DNA from: Oscillospiraceae bacterium
Lineage (GTDB): Bacteria > Bacillota > Clostridia > Oscillospirales > Ruminococcaceae
Assembly (NCBI GenBank): GCA_029068025.1
Contig: JAIEDJ010000028.1
Coordinates: forward strand, 5,173-28,650
Reading direction: 5' to 3'
DNA: 23,478 nucleotides
Position numbers and translations under genes: made by a program. Shown here one piece after another: positions 1 through 7,294 of this stretch. The notes under the pieces were generated by a model. The model saw only the letters and a list, made by a program, of their open reading frames with translations, had not been told where the DNA came from and made no database searches. Positions within the stretch are counted from its first letter, which is position 1, and the number at the start of each line of letters is the position of its first letter.

Positions 1-228
1 GATTTCACCTTTATGGGAATCCAGAAGATTCTTTATCGCCTCGCCGGAAGCGTTTGCCGCCTGCTCGTTGGTCTGCCGGAGCAGCTTAAGCTCGCTGCGG
101 AAGATCTTCACCTCTTTCGGGGCGTTGATACCGATCTTGACCTTGTCCTTGGCGATCTCCAATATGGTGATCTCTATATTGTCAGCAATGGTTATGCTCT
201 CGTCGGGCTTACGCGTTACTACCAGCAT
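1..228 (-). CDS. csrA: CsrA carbon storage regulator, 3' end cut by window edge
   Basis: RNA-binding translational regulator that binds GGA-containing hairpins on target mRNAs; in Bacillus it represses flagellin (hag) translation and is antagonised by FliW. The 76 visible residues open MLVVTRKPDESI and continue with the typical CsrA beta-strand pattern (ITILEIAKDKVKIGINAPKEV) followed by the C-terminal helix, so almost the whole protein is present and the stop lies beyond base 1. The ATG at 228 has an AGGAGG site inside the 3' end of fliW, whose stop is only 3 bases upstream, so translation is probably coupled. Last visible gene of the flagellar operon; in Bacillus hag would follow. Identity is certain; only the C-terminus is unseen. 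Confidence 0.97.
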   Translation of the reverse strand, partial: MLVVTRKPDESITIADNIEITILEIAKDKVKIGINAPKEVKIFRSELKLLRQTNEQAANASGEAIKNLLDSHKGEI

Positions 229-231
229 AAC

Positions 232-669
232 TCATGCCTCCTTACCTTGGTCGCTGTACACAGGGTACTTAAAATCGTAATCCTCTAAAATGATCTGTGC
301 GGCGATGTTCTCCCTCGTGTTTATCACAAGCGGACAACGCAGATTTATTGTCGTCTTTTTGTAGTCCTCGGGAACGATAGCCACAGTCAGAACACGGTAT
401 GGAACGTCTCCGCCGATCCTGAGCTGCGCCTGTTCCTCATCGGTGATCTCAAAAATATAATCGGGATAGATCTGCATGGGATCGTACACCACAAAACACG
501 GCTGCGGCGCTTCCACAGACTGCAGCCACATCGGAAAGTTATCCTCGCCGAGCGGACTGAGCAGCGTATACTTCGTAAATTTCTCAAATCCGAGAATACC
601 GCCGGGAATATCTATGACAGTGCTGTCATCGATCTCCACTTCGCCAAAATCTCTTGTTGTAATCTTCAT
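232..669 (-). CDS. fliW: FliW flagellar assembly factor, CsrA antagonist
   Basis: FliW binds free flagellin and, when released from it, binds CsrA and blocks its RNA binding, linking flagellin secretion to translation. The roughly 145-residue product has the usual family length and features: early FGEVEID, the IPGGILGFE motif, MWLQSVEAPQPCFVV, and the late RCPLVINTRENIAAQIIL segment. I place the start at the ATG at 669, which has AGGTG at good spacing; an in-frame GTG at 678 would add three residues but has a worse site. It sits 16 bases after the DUF6470 gene and 3 bases before csrA, the same order as in Bacillus subtilis. Function is by family and synteny, both strong. Confidence 0.96.
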   Translation of the reverse strand: MKITTRDFGEVEIDDSTVIDIPGGILGFEKFTKYTLLSPLGEDNFPMWLQSVEAPQPCFVVYDPMQIYPDYIFEITDEEQAQLRIGGDVPYRVLTVAIVPEDYKKTTINLRCPLVINTRENIAAQIILEDYDFKYPVYSDQGKEA

Positions 670-685
670 TTTATTCACCTGTACA

Positions 686-1309
686 TCAGCCCTTTATGTC
701 AAACATCGGAGGCTTGTAGTTTGGGTTAGCGCTTGGCGGAACGTATATCGGATCGCCCACATACTCGATCTCGACCCGCGGTCTGTCGCGGATTATAAGC
801 TCGACGCTTCCCGGAATAAACCGCATCGGAAGCTGCGGCAAAACGTCCCAGTCAATGTCCTGATCGCCCATCTGATATTCGATGTTCAGCTTGCCGGCAT
901 CAAATGTGACCTGAGCGCCTTCCTTTGGAAGGAACTCCATGATCGTCTCGACAGTCGCGCCCGCCCTCGCGTTGTTTATCGCGATCTCGGATGCGGTCAT
1001 GCCGCGCGCCAGCTGGTTGCCCTCCGAGGCAACCTTGGCGGATCCCTGAAACGCAATAGAAAAGCCATCCTGTGCTTTCTTCTGCATAAGATCCGCATCG
1101 TTCATGTGACCGTAGCCTATGCTTTTGCGCGCCTCATACGTGTCAATGTTGAGCTTGAGTGGTTCCGCCTCCATCACATAGCCGCCGTTCTGAGTTGTTA
1201 TATTCACCTTCGGCTGCCTTGGCTCCTCCACCGGCTCGTAGGTCGCGTTCGTCACCTTGATCTCGATCTGGATCGGGATCGTGGTGATCTGCAATAAGTT
1301 CGGAATCAT
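686..1309 (-). CDS. yviE: YviE-like DUF6470 family protein
   Basis: Unknown function. The 207-residue product resembles Bacillus subtilis YviE (DUF6470) in length, order of motifs and position between flgL and fliW. Visible features are an N-terminal LLQITTIPIQIEIKV strand segment, a proline-rich linker, a helical middle (residues about 70-120) and a beta-rich C-terminal half with FIPGSVELIIRDRPRVEIEY; there is no signal peptide or membrane segment. The ATG at 1309 is chosen because GGAGG lies 8 bases upstream; an in-frame extension to 1348 has no better site. That ribosome binding site lies in the loop of a 6-bp hairpin (1313-1330), described separately, which suggests translational control. 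The name rests on synteny and pattern, not on a known activity. Confidence 0.85.
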   Translation of the reverse strand: MIPNLLQITTIPIQIEIKVTNATYEPVEEPRQPKVNITTQNGGYVMEAEPLKLNIDTYEARKSIGYGHMNDADLMQKKAQDGFSIAFQGSAKVASEGNQLARGMTASEIAINNARAGATVETIMEFLPKEGAQVTFDAGKLNIEYQMGDQDIDWDVLPQLPMRFIPGSVELIIRDRPRVEIEYVGDPIYVPPSANPNYKPPMFDIKG

Positions 1310-1312
1310 TTT

Positions 1313-1330
1313 GCACACCTCCCTGTGTAC
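1313..1330 (-). promoter_or_regulatory. Candidate CsrA-binding hairpin over the yviE ribosome binding site
   Basis: Read on the mRNA strand the sequence is GUACAC-AGGGAG-GUGUGC: a 6-bp stem (one U-G pair) whose hexaloop is AGGGAG, containing GGA and most of the Shine-Dalgarno site. This is close to the known CsrA ligand design, a short ACA/UGU-type stem presenting GGA in the loop at a ribosome binding site. The structure is directly visible; CsrA binding is inferred from it and from csrA and fliW lying in the same operon. Confidence 0.5.
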
Positions 1331-1336
1331 CAAGCC

Positions 1337-1383
1337 AGCGCCGCCCAAATAATTTGTTCTCCCGGCACATAATGTGCGGCGCT
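1337..1383 (-). other. Inverted-repeat structure between flgL and yviE
   Basis: The 89-base gap between flgL and yviE holds an 8-bp perfect inverted repeat (AGCGCCGC / GCGGCGCT, 1337-1344 and 1376-1383) enclosing a smaller hairpin GCACA-TAA-TGTGC (1365-1377) that shares two bases with the outer stem. No T-run follows on the mRNA strand, so it does not look like a terminator; mRNA processing, stability or a modulator of the adjacent yviE hairpin are possibilities. The start AGCGCCGCACAT recurs in the stem-loop at 14815-14864. Confidence 0.45.
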
Positions 1384-1398
1384 GTCTTAAAAAATTAA

Positions 1399-3606
1399 TT
1401 ATTTCATATAATTAAATATGCTGTTCGGGATCACGGAGCTTGACATCTGCAGGCAGGCGTTATAATATGCCTCAAAGGTCTTCCAGAGCGTGATCTGATA
1501 TTCGGGATCCGCGATCTCCAGATCGTTCTGACGTTCTGCCAGATTTTCCTCTCTGGTTGTGATCCTTTCAAGGTTAAAGTCAATAAAGTCCTCGTTGCAG
1601 CCAAGATCGGCTATTTTCGACAAGAGCTTTTCGCTTGCCGTAACTATTCTGTCAATACAGCCGTTGGCGTATTCAATGTCGCCGTTGCGCAGCGATCTTG
1701 CCGCGTCCAGCGTCAGCTGAATATAGTTGTTGGAGTAGATGCGCTCGCGCTCAAACAACATATCCTCCGCCTCGACTTGCCCGCCCACAGTTTGTATGGG
1801 CTCTTTGGTAAGAGTAACGACCTCGCCCTTTCCTCCGACATAAATATCAGTCCTGCCGCCAAACGCATTTCTTATCGCGTCGCGCATATTCTTGACCGTT
1901 TCTTTTGCGTCTGCGCCGCCCTTTATTGTGACGTTCCTTAAATTGTTGTTTATAATGACCTTAAATTCATATTCCTTGCCGTTTTCAAGGCTGGTTGGAT
2001 CAATCATACCGACATTGTAATCGGTCTTGATCGGAGCAGCGTTTGCCGCCGTTGATGGGAGGAAGTTCACCGCAACGTCGCCGAACGTGCATACGCCGGT
2101 ATTTTCATTACACATATGACCTGTGGCGTTGGCTTCGTTCTTGAAAAGGTTAAAGAGATTGGTGTGAGTGGCGGCTCTGGACGTTCCCGTCGTCAGCACC
2201 TTTTCATACTCAACGCCGTTTATCTCCGCTCTTACAGTGTATTGTGTATTACCGTCGTGAACCATGCTGTTGAAATCCAGAGTGCCGACTGTTCTTGTCG
2301 ATACAGCCGCGCCCGCTTTTTCTTCCTCGCTCAGCGGCATGCTGCCCCACAGCTTTACAACGCTGCCCTCCGAGGAGACAACTCCCTTGTTGGGCGCGTG
2401 TGTGGTTACGTTCACCTTGCCCGCGCCGAACGCGTCGTCAAGAGCCTTCTGGAAGTTCTGGATCGTAACATCCTCGCGGTAAATCAGATTTAACGGATTG
2501 GAGAAATCGTCCGCTCCCGATGTAAAGCTGATCTCTTTTCTCTCGCCGTCGACCTCAACGTCCAGACGGAACTTCATATTCTCGGGAAGATTATTCGCCT
2601 TTATCTTGAATTTATTTGTATAGTTGGAATCGTTGTCGATCACCAGCAGTTCAGACCGCCTCGAATCCACCGCCGTGTTGTTAACAGCGCTTACAACGCC
2701 CTTCTCAAGCGGTTTTCCGTTCGCGTCCGTAAGATAGATCATTCCCTGATCGTCCATTACGGGAACGCTTTTTCCGTGAGACTTATCTTTCCGGTACGCA
2801 TCCGCAAGCAGCTCGTTGATCTGATCGACGTTATCCTGCTGAGTTCCTTTCCCTTGGAAAGTAATGGTCTGCTTTCTGCCCTCGGCGTATATGTCAATGG
2901 CATATGTCCTGTTTTCCTGGATAGAGGAAAGATCTATATCCGCAACGCCATAGTCCGCGCCACAGCCCGTGATCTCGGTGCCGTGGAAAGAGATATCCAG
3001 AACGGACATCGGATCCTGTGTGTGCGCCTGCTGATCGGTCACCATTCCGATGCCGACATCCATGTACACCCTGTCGGAATACGGAAATCCGTCCCAGTTG
3101 TTCATCGCGTTCACGGGAACGCCGTGATACAGCACTGTCGCCGGACGTCCGTCGCTGTCGTTGATTATGTTGAACGGCATAGCGTTATCGCTGTCTCCGC
3201 CGAATATCGAACGCCCCGCCGAATCCGTGTTGAAGATCGCGCACAGCTCCTGTGCTCTTGTCTCCAGCTGCTGAGCGTAAATGTTGTAGTCAACGATGTC
3301 CTTTGTTGTATTTACAGCCGCAATGATCGTCTCGCGGATATCCGCCATCTTCTCGGACACCTGCAGCAGCGAGGTCTCCGCCTCGGTATAGAACTTTGAC
3401 GCGACCTTAAGGTTTTCCTTATACTGCGCGGAATAATACTGCGACTTTCTCACGTTGAGCGCCTTTGCCGCGGAAAGCGGAGCCTCGGACGCTCTGCTGA
3501 AGCTTCTTGTCGACGTTATCTTCTTTTCGCAGTCGTTCTTCGCGTTCCTGAGACGGTTAAGGCTGCGGTTGTAACCCCTGAGCAGAGTTGAATTTGTTAA
3601 TCTCAT
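1399..3606 (-). CDS. flgL: FlgL hook-filament junction protein (HAP3), enlarged
   Basis: Joins hook and filament, acting after FlgK and before flagellin. The N-terminus (MRLTNSTLLRGYNRSLNRLR) and the C-terminal helix region (about 625-735, ending NSIFNYMK) have the flagellin-like D0/D1 pattern. At 735 residues it is more than twice the usual roughly 300. The extra length lies between about residues 150 and 615 and contains four similar units (about 231-300, 338-422, 452-520, 540-605), each with a Y-x-(V/I)-x-(V/I)-x-x-(N/D)G strand, an I-x-F/T-x-G strand, a helix and a closing V-x-L strand. A like unit occurs in the neighbouring FlgK. GGGAGG precedes the ATG, and flgK ends 19 bases upstream. 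The unit repeats are my own reading by eye. Confidence 0.93.
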   Translation of the reverse strand: MRLTNSTLLRGYNRSLNRLRNAKNDCEKKITSTRSFSRASEAPLSAAKALNVRKSQYYSAQYKENLKVASKFYTEAETSLLQVSEKMADIRETIIAAVNTTKDIVDYNIYAQQLETRAQELCAIFNTDSAGRSIFGGDSDNAMPFNIINDSDGRPATVLYHGVPVNAMNNWDGFPYSDRVYMDVGIGMVTDQQAHTQDPMSVLDISFHGTEITGCGADYGVADIDLSSIQENRTYAIDIYAEGRKQTITFQGKGTQQDNVDQINELLADAYRKDKSHGKSVPVMDDQGMIYLTDANGKPLEKGVVSAVNNTAVDSRRSELLVIDNDSNYTNKFKIKANNLPENMKFRLDVEVDGERKEISFTSGADDFSNPLNLIYREDVTIQNFQKALDDAFGAGKVNVTTHAPNKGVVSSEGSVVKLWGSMPLSEEEKAGAAVSTRTVGTLDFNSMVHDGNTQYTVRAEINGVEYEKVLTTGTSRAATHTNLFNLFKNEANATGHMCNENTGVCTFGDVAVNFLPSTAANAAPIKTDYNVGMIDPTSLENGKEYEFKVIINNNLRNVTIKGGADAKETVKNMRDAIRNAFGGRTDIYVGGKGEVVTLTKEPIQTVGGQVEAEDMLFERERIYSNNYIQLTLDAARSLRNGDIEYANGCIDRIVTASEKLLSKIADLGCNEDFIDFNLERITTREENLAERQNDLEIADPEYQITLWKTFEAYYNACLQMSSSVIPNSIFNYMK

Positions 3607-3625
3607 CGAGTGTCCCTCCCGTCAA

Positions 3626-5491
3626 TTACAGACCGACTCTGCCGGTTCCGTTGATAAGCTTGTCAAGCAAGTCGTCCAGCGCGGTCACGATTCTTGAGGA
3701 AGCGTTGTACCACTTCTGGTAATTGAGCATATTTATACCCTCTTCGTCGAAATCCACCGCCGACACGTTATCACGTGCGTCAAGAAGAGTATCGACTGTC
3801 ATTTCGGCGGTCTCGTTCCGCGAATCCTCATATTGGATCGTCTGACCAAGTCTGTTGGAAATAAACGAAATGTATTCGTAGATGCTTCCCGAGAAATCGC
3901 TGTAGTTTCCGAACTTGATATCCTTATTGTCAAACTGTGAGATAAGATACAGAACATTGCTGTTCTGGAGACTTACCAGCTTCTTATCGTTATCGCCGCG
4001 TACCATGGGCTTTGACTCAACGCCGAGCGCGGTCGAAGTTCCGACTGCCACGGAGGATACCTTCACGGGGTCTCCGTCGATCAGGATAACTCCCGCCATA
4101 TCGCCGCTTGACGACAGTGTGAAAACAGTGTTCGGGAACTCCTTGGAAACCGCCGCTTTAAGGTTTGCGACCGACGCGGACTTTGTCGTGCCGGATGTGA
4201 ATTGGATGTTTTTCGTAACACCGTTTATCTGGACCGCGAACGAATAGCTCGTCGCGCCATTGTTGTTGATGCTGTCAAGGTCAAGCCTGTCGACGTTTAT
4301 TACCTCTCCCGCCTGCTCGTCGTAGCCGTAGAAGTACAGACCGGTCTGTTCATCAAGCCGTCTCGCCTTGCCGATCATGGTCGGATCCTGCTTCCACGAC
4401 TGAGAAACTCTGATATTTCCCGCTGTTATAACGGCGCCCTCGACCGCCGGCTCGAACATATTGCGGAATTCGTCCACATTGCCGTAATTGGCGTCGTTGA
4501 AGGTCTTGGCGATCGTGCGCGCAAATTCGTTTACCGCGGATTGGAAGTACGGGATACCGTAATAGCCGTTCTGGTGTCCCGCCGCGTAAACGCCGTTGCC
4601 GTTGATCATGTCGTAATAGCCCTTGATCTCGCCAGAGGTTATGTTAAACGGATGTCCGCTCTCAAAGAAAAGTATCGCCTCGCCGTAGTTCTCATAAGGC
4701 TCCATAAGGATACGGTTCGTTTTCATTTCCTCGCCGTTCAGAACGGTCACACCGCCCATCTTCACGGAGAATGCGCCGCTTTTGTGCTGGGTGACCTCAA
4801 TGTTTCCGAACGTAGCAAGCTCGTCGATCATCAGATTCATCTCATCGTAAAGCTCGTTGGGACCGTATTCCTCGGGATAGTGGAATTTCTCCTTGACGAT
4901 CTTGTCATTCAGCACGTTCATCTTTTCAAGGAGGTTGTTGACATATTCGAGAGTATCCGAAAGCTCGCTTACATATGTATTCTCAACTTCCTTGAGTCTT
5001 GTATGATAATCGTTGAGCAGCTGGCAAAGATTTACCGCCGTGTTCACGCAGATAGTAGCGACCTCCGCGCTGTCGGGCTTCTCGTTTGCGTAGTCCTGCA
5101 AAGAGTTGAAGAACTCCTGCGTGAAATACTGAAGTCCGTCCGTCTCAAAGTTGTCCAGAACGTCCTCGATATCGGAAAGTATGTCGACCATCTTTGCGGT
5201 CTCCGCCTCCACCGCGACGTTCTGGCGATAGCGCTTGTCTATGTAAATGTCGCGGATCTGACCTACACCGTAAGCCGCAACGCCCTGACCTGCCATTGCA
5301 AGGCGCGTGGTCTTGGAATTCCAGCGAAGATCGCGGTTTCCGGAAAGACTTTCCGCGTACAGATCGACACGCTGTCTCGTATACCCCGGCGTGTTGATGT
5401 TGGAGACGTTGTTGCCTGTTATGTCTATATTCTTCTGCGCGAGCTGCAGAGTTCTCTTTTGAGTTTCAAATCCTAAAAAAGTCGGACGCAT
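3626..5491 (-). CDS. flgK: FlgK hook-filament junction protein (HAP1)
   Basis: First hook-associated protein, placed between hook and FlgL. Residues 1-60 carry the rod/hook family signature (LGFETQKRTLQLAQKNIDITGNNVSNINTPGYTRQRV, split here as seen in all axial proteins) and the C-terminus has the matching DNVSAVDFDEEGINMLNYQKWY motif with a final coiled helix. The 621 residues exceed the roughly 500 of Bacillus FlgK; part of the excess is one unit at about 411-498 (YSFAVQING ... IQFTSG ... NLKAAV) resembling the units in FlgL. AGGAGG precedes the ATG, and the gene starts 9 bases after flgN. Secreted by the flagellar type III apparatus with FlgN as chaperone, so no signal peptide is expected or seen. 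Confidence 0.97.
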   Translation of the reverse strand: MRPTFLGFETQKRTLQLAQKNIDITGNNVSNINTPGYTRQRVDLYAESLSGNRDLRWNSKTTRLAMAGQGVAAYGVGQIRDIYIDKRYRQNVAVEAETAKMVDILSDIEDVLDNFETDGLQYFTQEFFNSLQDYANEKPDSAEVATICVNTAVNLCQLLNDYHTRLKEVENTYVSELSDTLEYVNNLLEKMNVLNDKIVKEKFHYPEEYGPNELYDEMNLMIDELATFGNIEVTQHKSGAFSVKMGGVTVLNGEEMKTNRILMEPYENYGEAILFFESGHPFNITSGEIKGYYDMINGNGVYAAGHQNGYYGIPYFQSAVNEFARTIAKTFNDANYGNVDEFRNMFEPAVEGAVITAGNIRVSQSWKQDPTMIGKARRLDEQTGLYFYGYDEQAGEVINVDRLDLDSINNNGATSYSFAVQINGVTKNIQFTSGTTKSASVANLKAAVSKEFPNTVFTLSSSGDMAGVILIDGDPVKVSSVAVGTSTALGVESKPMVRGDNDKKLVSLQNSNVLYLISQFDNKDIKFGNYSDFSGSIYEYISFISNRLGQTIQYEDSRNETAEMTVDTLLDARDNVSAVDFDEEGINMLNYQKWYNASSRIVTALDDLLDKLINGTGRVGL

Positions 5492-5500
5492 ACTTTCCTC

Positions 5501-5983
5501 CTAGATGTGTCTGAACGGCTGCGCGGCGGATTGACCGCTTGCGACCTTAGACGCGTTTTTGTTGTAGATCTCGGGCTTTTCAAGTATCCCCGCCCGTTCC
5601 ACAAATTCTTTTTGGTTATCGAGCTTCCTCTTGACCATTTCGGTGGTCTCGGTGTTCAGCTCAGTGATCTTCTCGATTATTTCGGTAAGCTGACGGCTCA
5701 GCATATTTATTTTCGGGCGAAACTCCTCGGGCGCCTCCTCGGCGAGCTCCGAGAGCTTTTTGTCCTCTATGCCCAGTCCCTTGAAAAGCGCCAGCCGCTT
5801 TTCCTCCAGCGAACGGCTTTTCATCAGGTAAGCCTGCTCGTCGTTAAGGGAGTCTGTCAGCCATTCCAGATCGTCCTCAAGGATCTTGGTGTGTTTTTTC
5901 ATCAGGAAAACCGTCAGATCTCTGTAGAAGTCAACGTCGATCTCCAGACACTTTACAATAGCGTTGGCGGTTATGTTATCCAT
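5501..5983 (-). CDS. flgN: FlgN flagellar export chaperone
   Basis: Cytoplasmic chaperone that holds FlgK and FlgL for export. The 160-residue, almost wholly helical and charged product (two long heptad-like helices, about 35-80 and 90-130, then a flexible tail) matches the FlgN family in size and pattern, and it lies just before flgK as in Bacillus (yvyG). The ATG at 5983 has GGTGAAAAG upstream, formed by the last codons of flgM, whose stop is 7 bases away. Sequence motifs in this family are weak, so the call leans on length, helicity and position, which together are convincing. Confidence 0.9.
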   Translation of the reverse strand: MDNITANAIVKCLEIDVDFYRDLTVFLMKKHTKILEDDLEWLTDSLNDEQAYLMKSRSLEEKRLALFKGLGIEDKKLSELAEEAPEEFRPKINMLSRQLTEIIEKITELNTETTEMVKRKLDNQKEFVERAGILEKPEIYNKNASKVASGQSAAQPFRHI

Positions 5984-5990
5984 GAACTTT

Positions 5991-6260
5991 TCACCCCATA
6001 AACATCATTGCAGCGATCATACCGCTTTCAATGCCCTGTTCCGCCGTATTCTTTGCCTCTAACAGTTCCTGAGGAGAAGCGTCGGCGCGAACCTCCGCAG
6101 CGACCGCCGATTTCGCGGAAGTCAAAGCGGCTTCAAATCCAAATTCAACTCTGTCGGTGTTTTTGGCGGAAACGGCGGCACTTGTGCTCTTGGGGGCTTG
6201 TGCCTTCGTTGTTTTTGTTTTGTAGGTGGAAATGATTCCTCCGATGCCCTTTATCTCCAT
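5991..6260 (-). CDS. flgM: FlgM anti-sigma-28 factor
   Basis: Binds and silences the flagellar sigma factor until the hook is complete. The 89-residue protein opens MEIKGIGGI and holds the family pattern in its second half: DRVEFGFEA, a helix, then VRADASPQELLEA and the closing helix that ends IAAMMFMG. Bacillus FlgM is of nearly equal length. The ATG at 6260 has AAGGAGG eight bases upstream; an in-frame GTG at 6278 has none. The gene is first in the operon, directly below a sigma-28-type promoter, so it would repress its own transcription. The AGTG/CACT pair at 6261-6279 could put this ribosome binding site in a weak hairpin loop containing GGA. Confidence 0.9.
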   Translation of the reverse strand: MEIKGIGGIISTYKTKTTKAQAPKSTSAAVSAKNTDRVEFGFEAALTSAKSAVAAEVRADASPQELLEAKNTAEQGIESGMIAAMMFMG

Positions 6261-6293
6261 AGTGCCTGCCTCCTTCACTTTAATGTAAATATG

Positions 6294-6349
6294 GACCGCG
6301 CGGGGTTACCCGACCCGCTTGCGCGGTCAAGAATGGCATAATTCTGCCA
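6294..6349 (-). other. Two hairpins in the flgM 5' leader
   Basis: Between the promoter and flgM the leader holds an 8-bp inverted repeat GACCGCGC/GCGCGGTC (6294-6301 with 6321-6328, a partly self-complementary 19-base loop) and a 6-bp hairpin ATGGCA/TGCCAT (6332-6337 with 6344-6349). The second would lie almost at the predicted transcript 5' end, a place where hairpins often protect mRNA. Structure is visible; role is inferred. Confidence 0.5.
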
Positions 6350-6361
6350 TCTGTATATATA

Positions 6362-6388
6362 TTATCGTCAGTTTTTCCGAAAACTTTA
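6362..6388 (-). promoter_or_regulatory. Sigma-28 (SigD) type promoter of the flagellar operon
   Basis: On the minus strand: TAAA, 15 bases, GACGATAA. This differs from the flagellar sigma consensus TAAA-N15-GCCGATAA at a single base and has exact spacing. It is about 100 bases upstream of flgM, the first gene of the operon, and downstream of the hepT terminator. It predicts sigma-28 control of flgM-flgN-flgK-flgL-yviE-fliW-csrA, with FlgM feeding back on it. Confidence 0.85.
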
Positions 6389-6462
6389 GCGTTCGACATA
6401 AAAATTAAAAAATTTTCTTTTGTTGCGGTAATTTTTGTTAAAACAACCGCCTAACAAAATAA

Positions 6463-6482
6463 CGCCGCCCAAACGGACGGCG
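6463..6482 (-). terminator. Hairpin terminator after hepT
   Basis: An 8-bp stem (CGCCGTCC/GGGCGGCG with one T-G pair, loop GTTT on the mRNA strand) follows the hepT stop by 9 bases and is followed by TTATTTTGTT. It separates the toxin-antitoxin transcript from the flagellar promoter. Confidence 0.7.
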
Positions 6483-6491
6483 CTGTTTCAT

Positions 6492-6854
6492 TTAGGTCTG
6501 CTCCCGTGTGTACTCACCCAGCTTCTGTTCGCAGAACGCCTTCAATACGGGAACATCATTTAACGCCGTATCCCATATCTCACTTTTAGCCATCACACCA
6601 TATCCGTGCGCAAATCTGCACCGCATATCATATATTTGTTTCCACGGAATAGTTTGATTTGTGCTTTCCTTAAACTCATTGGACAGACTTTGTGTAAGTT
6701 CGCCGATCTGCAGAATGTTCATACTCACAGAATCGCAAAAAGCCGGATCATTGGCAAAAACCTCATAGCTGTTTCCAAATCTTGCAATATCCTCGCTCAC
6801 CCGGTCACACCTCATGGAAATATGCTCAAGAGTATTTTTATCCTTGTTTGTCAT
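6492..6854 (-). CDS. hepT: HepT-like toxin (DUF86 family)
   Basis: Toxin of the MntA-HepT system, a HEPN-fold ribonuclease that its partner MntA inactivates by adding AMP groups to a tyrosine. The 120-residue helical product has the HEPN catalytic motif R-x4-H-x-Y intact at R78, H83 and Y85 (RCRFAHGY), the typical ILQIGELTQSLS helix and the PWKQIYDMR approach to the motif. The tyrosine of the motif is the known modification target. Its ATG at 6854 lies 17 bases inside the end of mntA, the usual overlapping arrangement, so translation is coupled. A hairpin terminator follows. The active site appears complete, so the toxin is probably functional. Confidence 0.92.
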   Translation of the reverse strand: MTNKDKNTLEHISMRCDRVSEDIARFGNSYEVFANDPAFCDSVSMNILQIGELTQSLSNEFKESTNQTIPWKQIYDMRCRFAHGYGVMAKSEIWDTALNDVPVLKAFCEQKLGEYTREQT

Positions 6855-7188
6855 ATATCATAATCCTATCCCTTTCAATTTCTTTTCGAAGCCCGGAAAA
6901 ATATACATTATTTTTGTATTCTTGATAAAGCGATTTTTCCGTTATCACATCTACATCGGTTTTCAGTGCTCTTTCCAAATCGCCGCAAAATCCAAAAAAA
7001 CTTAATCCGTGTGCTTTGCCGTTATCAACCAGCAGATCAATGTCGCTGTTTTCGGTCGCCTCTCCCCGCGCATACGACCCGAACAGATATATCCTGCCCG
7101 TACCGTAGCTTTCGGCAAGCGGCCGTACTTTTGCGGCGATTTCCTCGATTTTATATATTTGGGCAGATACGCCATCTGCGTTCATCAT
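6838..7188 (-). CDS. mntA: MntA-like antitoxin nucleotidyltransferase
   Basis: Small DNA-polymerase-beta-type nucleotidyltransferase that AMPylates and neutralises HepT. The 116-residue product carries the signature GSYARGEATENSDIDLLVD (G37, S38, D49, D51), i.e. G-S-x10-D-x-D, and a later DVDVIT strand giving the third carboxylate. I start it at the ATG at 7188, which follows a GGGGGGG tract acting as ribosome binding site; a second ATG follows at once (7185), and the in-frame TTG at 7209 has no site. It overlaps hepT and is cut off from the upstream pilin gene by a strong hairpin. I saw no convincing promoter in the short gap before it. Confidence 0.92.
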   Translation of the reverse strand: MMNADGVSAQIYKIEEIAAKVRPLAESYGTGRIYLFGSYARGEATENSDIDLLVDNGKAHGLSFFGFCGDLERALKTDVDVITEKSLYQEYKNNVYFSGLRKEIERDRIMIYDKQG

Positions 7189-7252
7189 AACAAGCCCCCC
7201 CTTTATCAAAGAATCATTCCGTTCGATTCGGGTAGATCATATATGGATTTTC

Positions 7253-7284
7253 GAAAACCGCCGCCAAAAAAGGCGGCGGTTTTC
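7253..7284 (-). terminator. Strong hairpin terminator after the pilin operon
   Basis: A perfect 13-bp stem, GAAAACCGCCGCC with GGCGGCGGTTTTC around six A/T bases (7253-7265 and 7272-7284), followed on the minus strand by more A/T sequence. It lies 11 bases after the stop of the pilin gene and ahead of mntA. The A-stem-T symmetry means it could work in both directions. Confidence 0.85.
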
Positions 7285-7294
7285 ATTATGTCAA

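Noticed and set aside
670..678. GTG start for fliW at 678
   Set aside because: The ATG at 669 has AGGTG at proper spacing, while the GTG overlaps that site.
4202..5476. Long plus-strand open frame of 424 codons opposite flgK, and similar long antisense frames opposite fliW/yviE, pilX and pilMN
   Set aside because: They mirror well-identified genes on the minus strand, lack ribosome binding sites and show no family pattern; they follow from codon bias on the opposite strand.
7189..7252. Promoter for mntA from a TATGAT at 7236-7241
   Set aside because: No -35 at suitable spacing; that position falls in the terminator stem.
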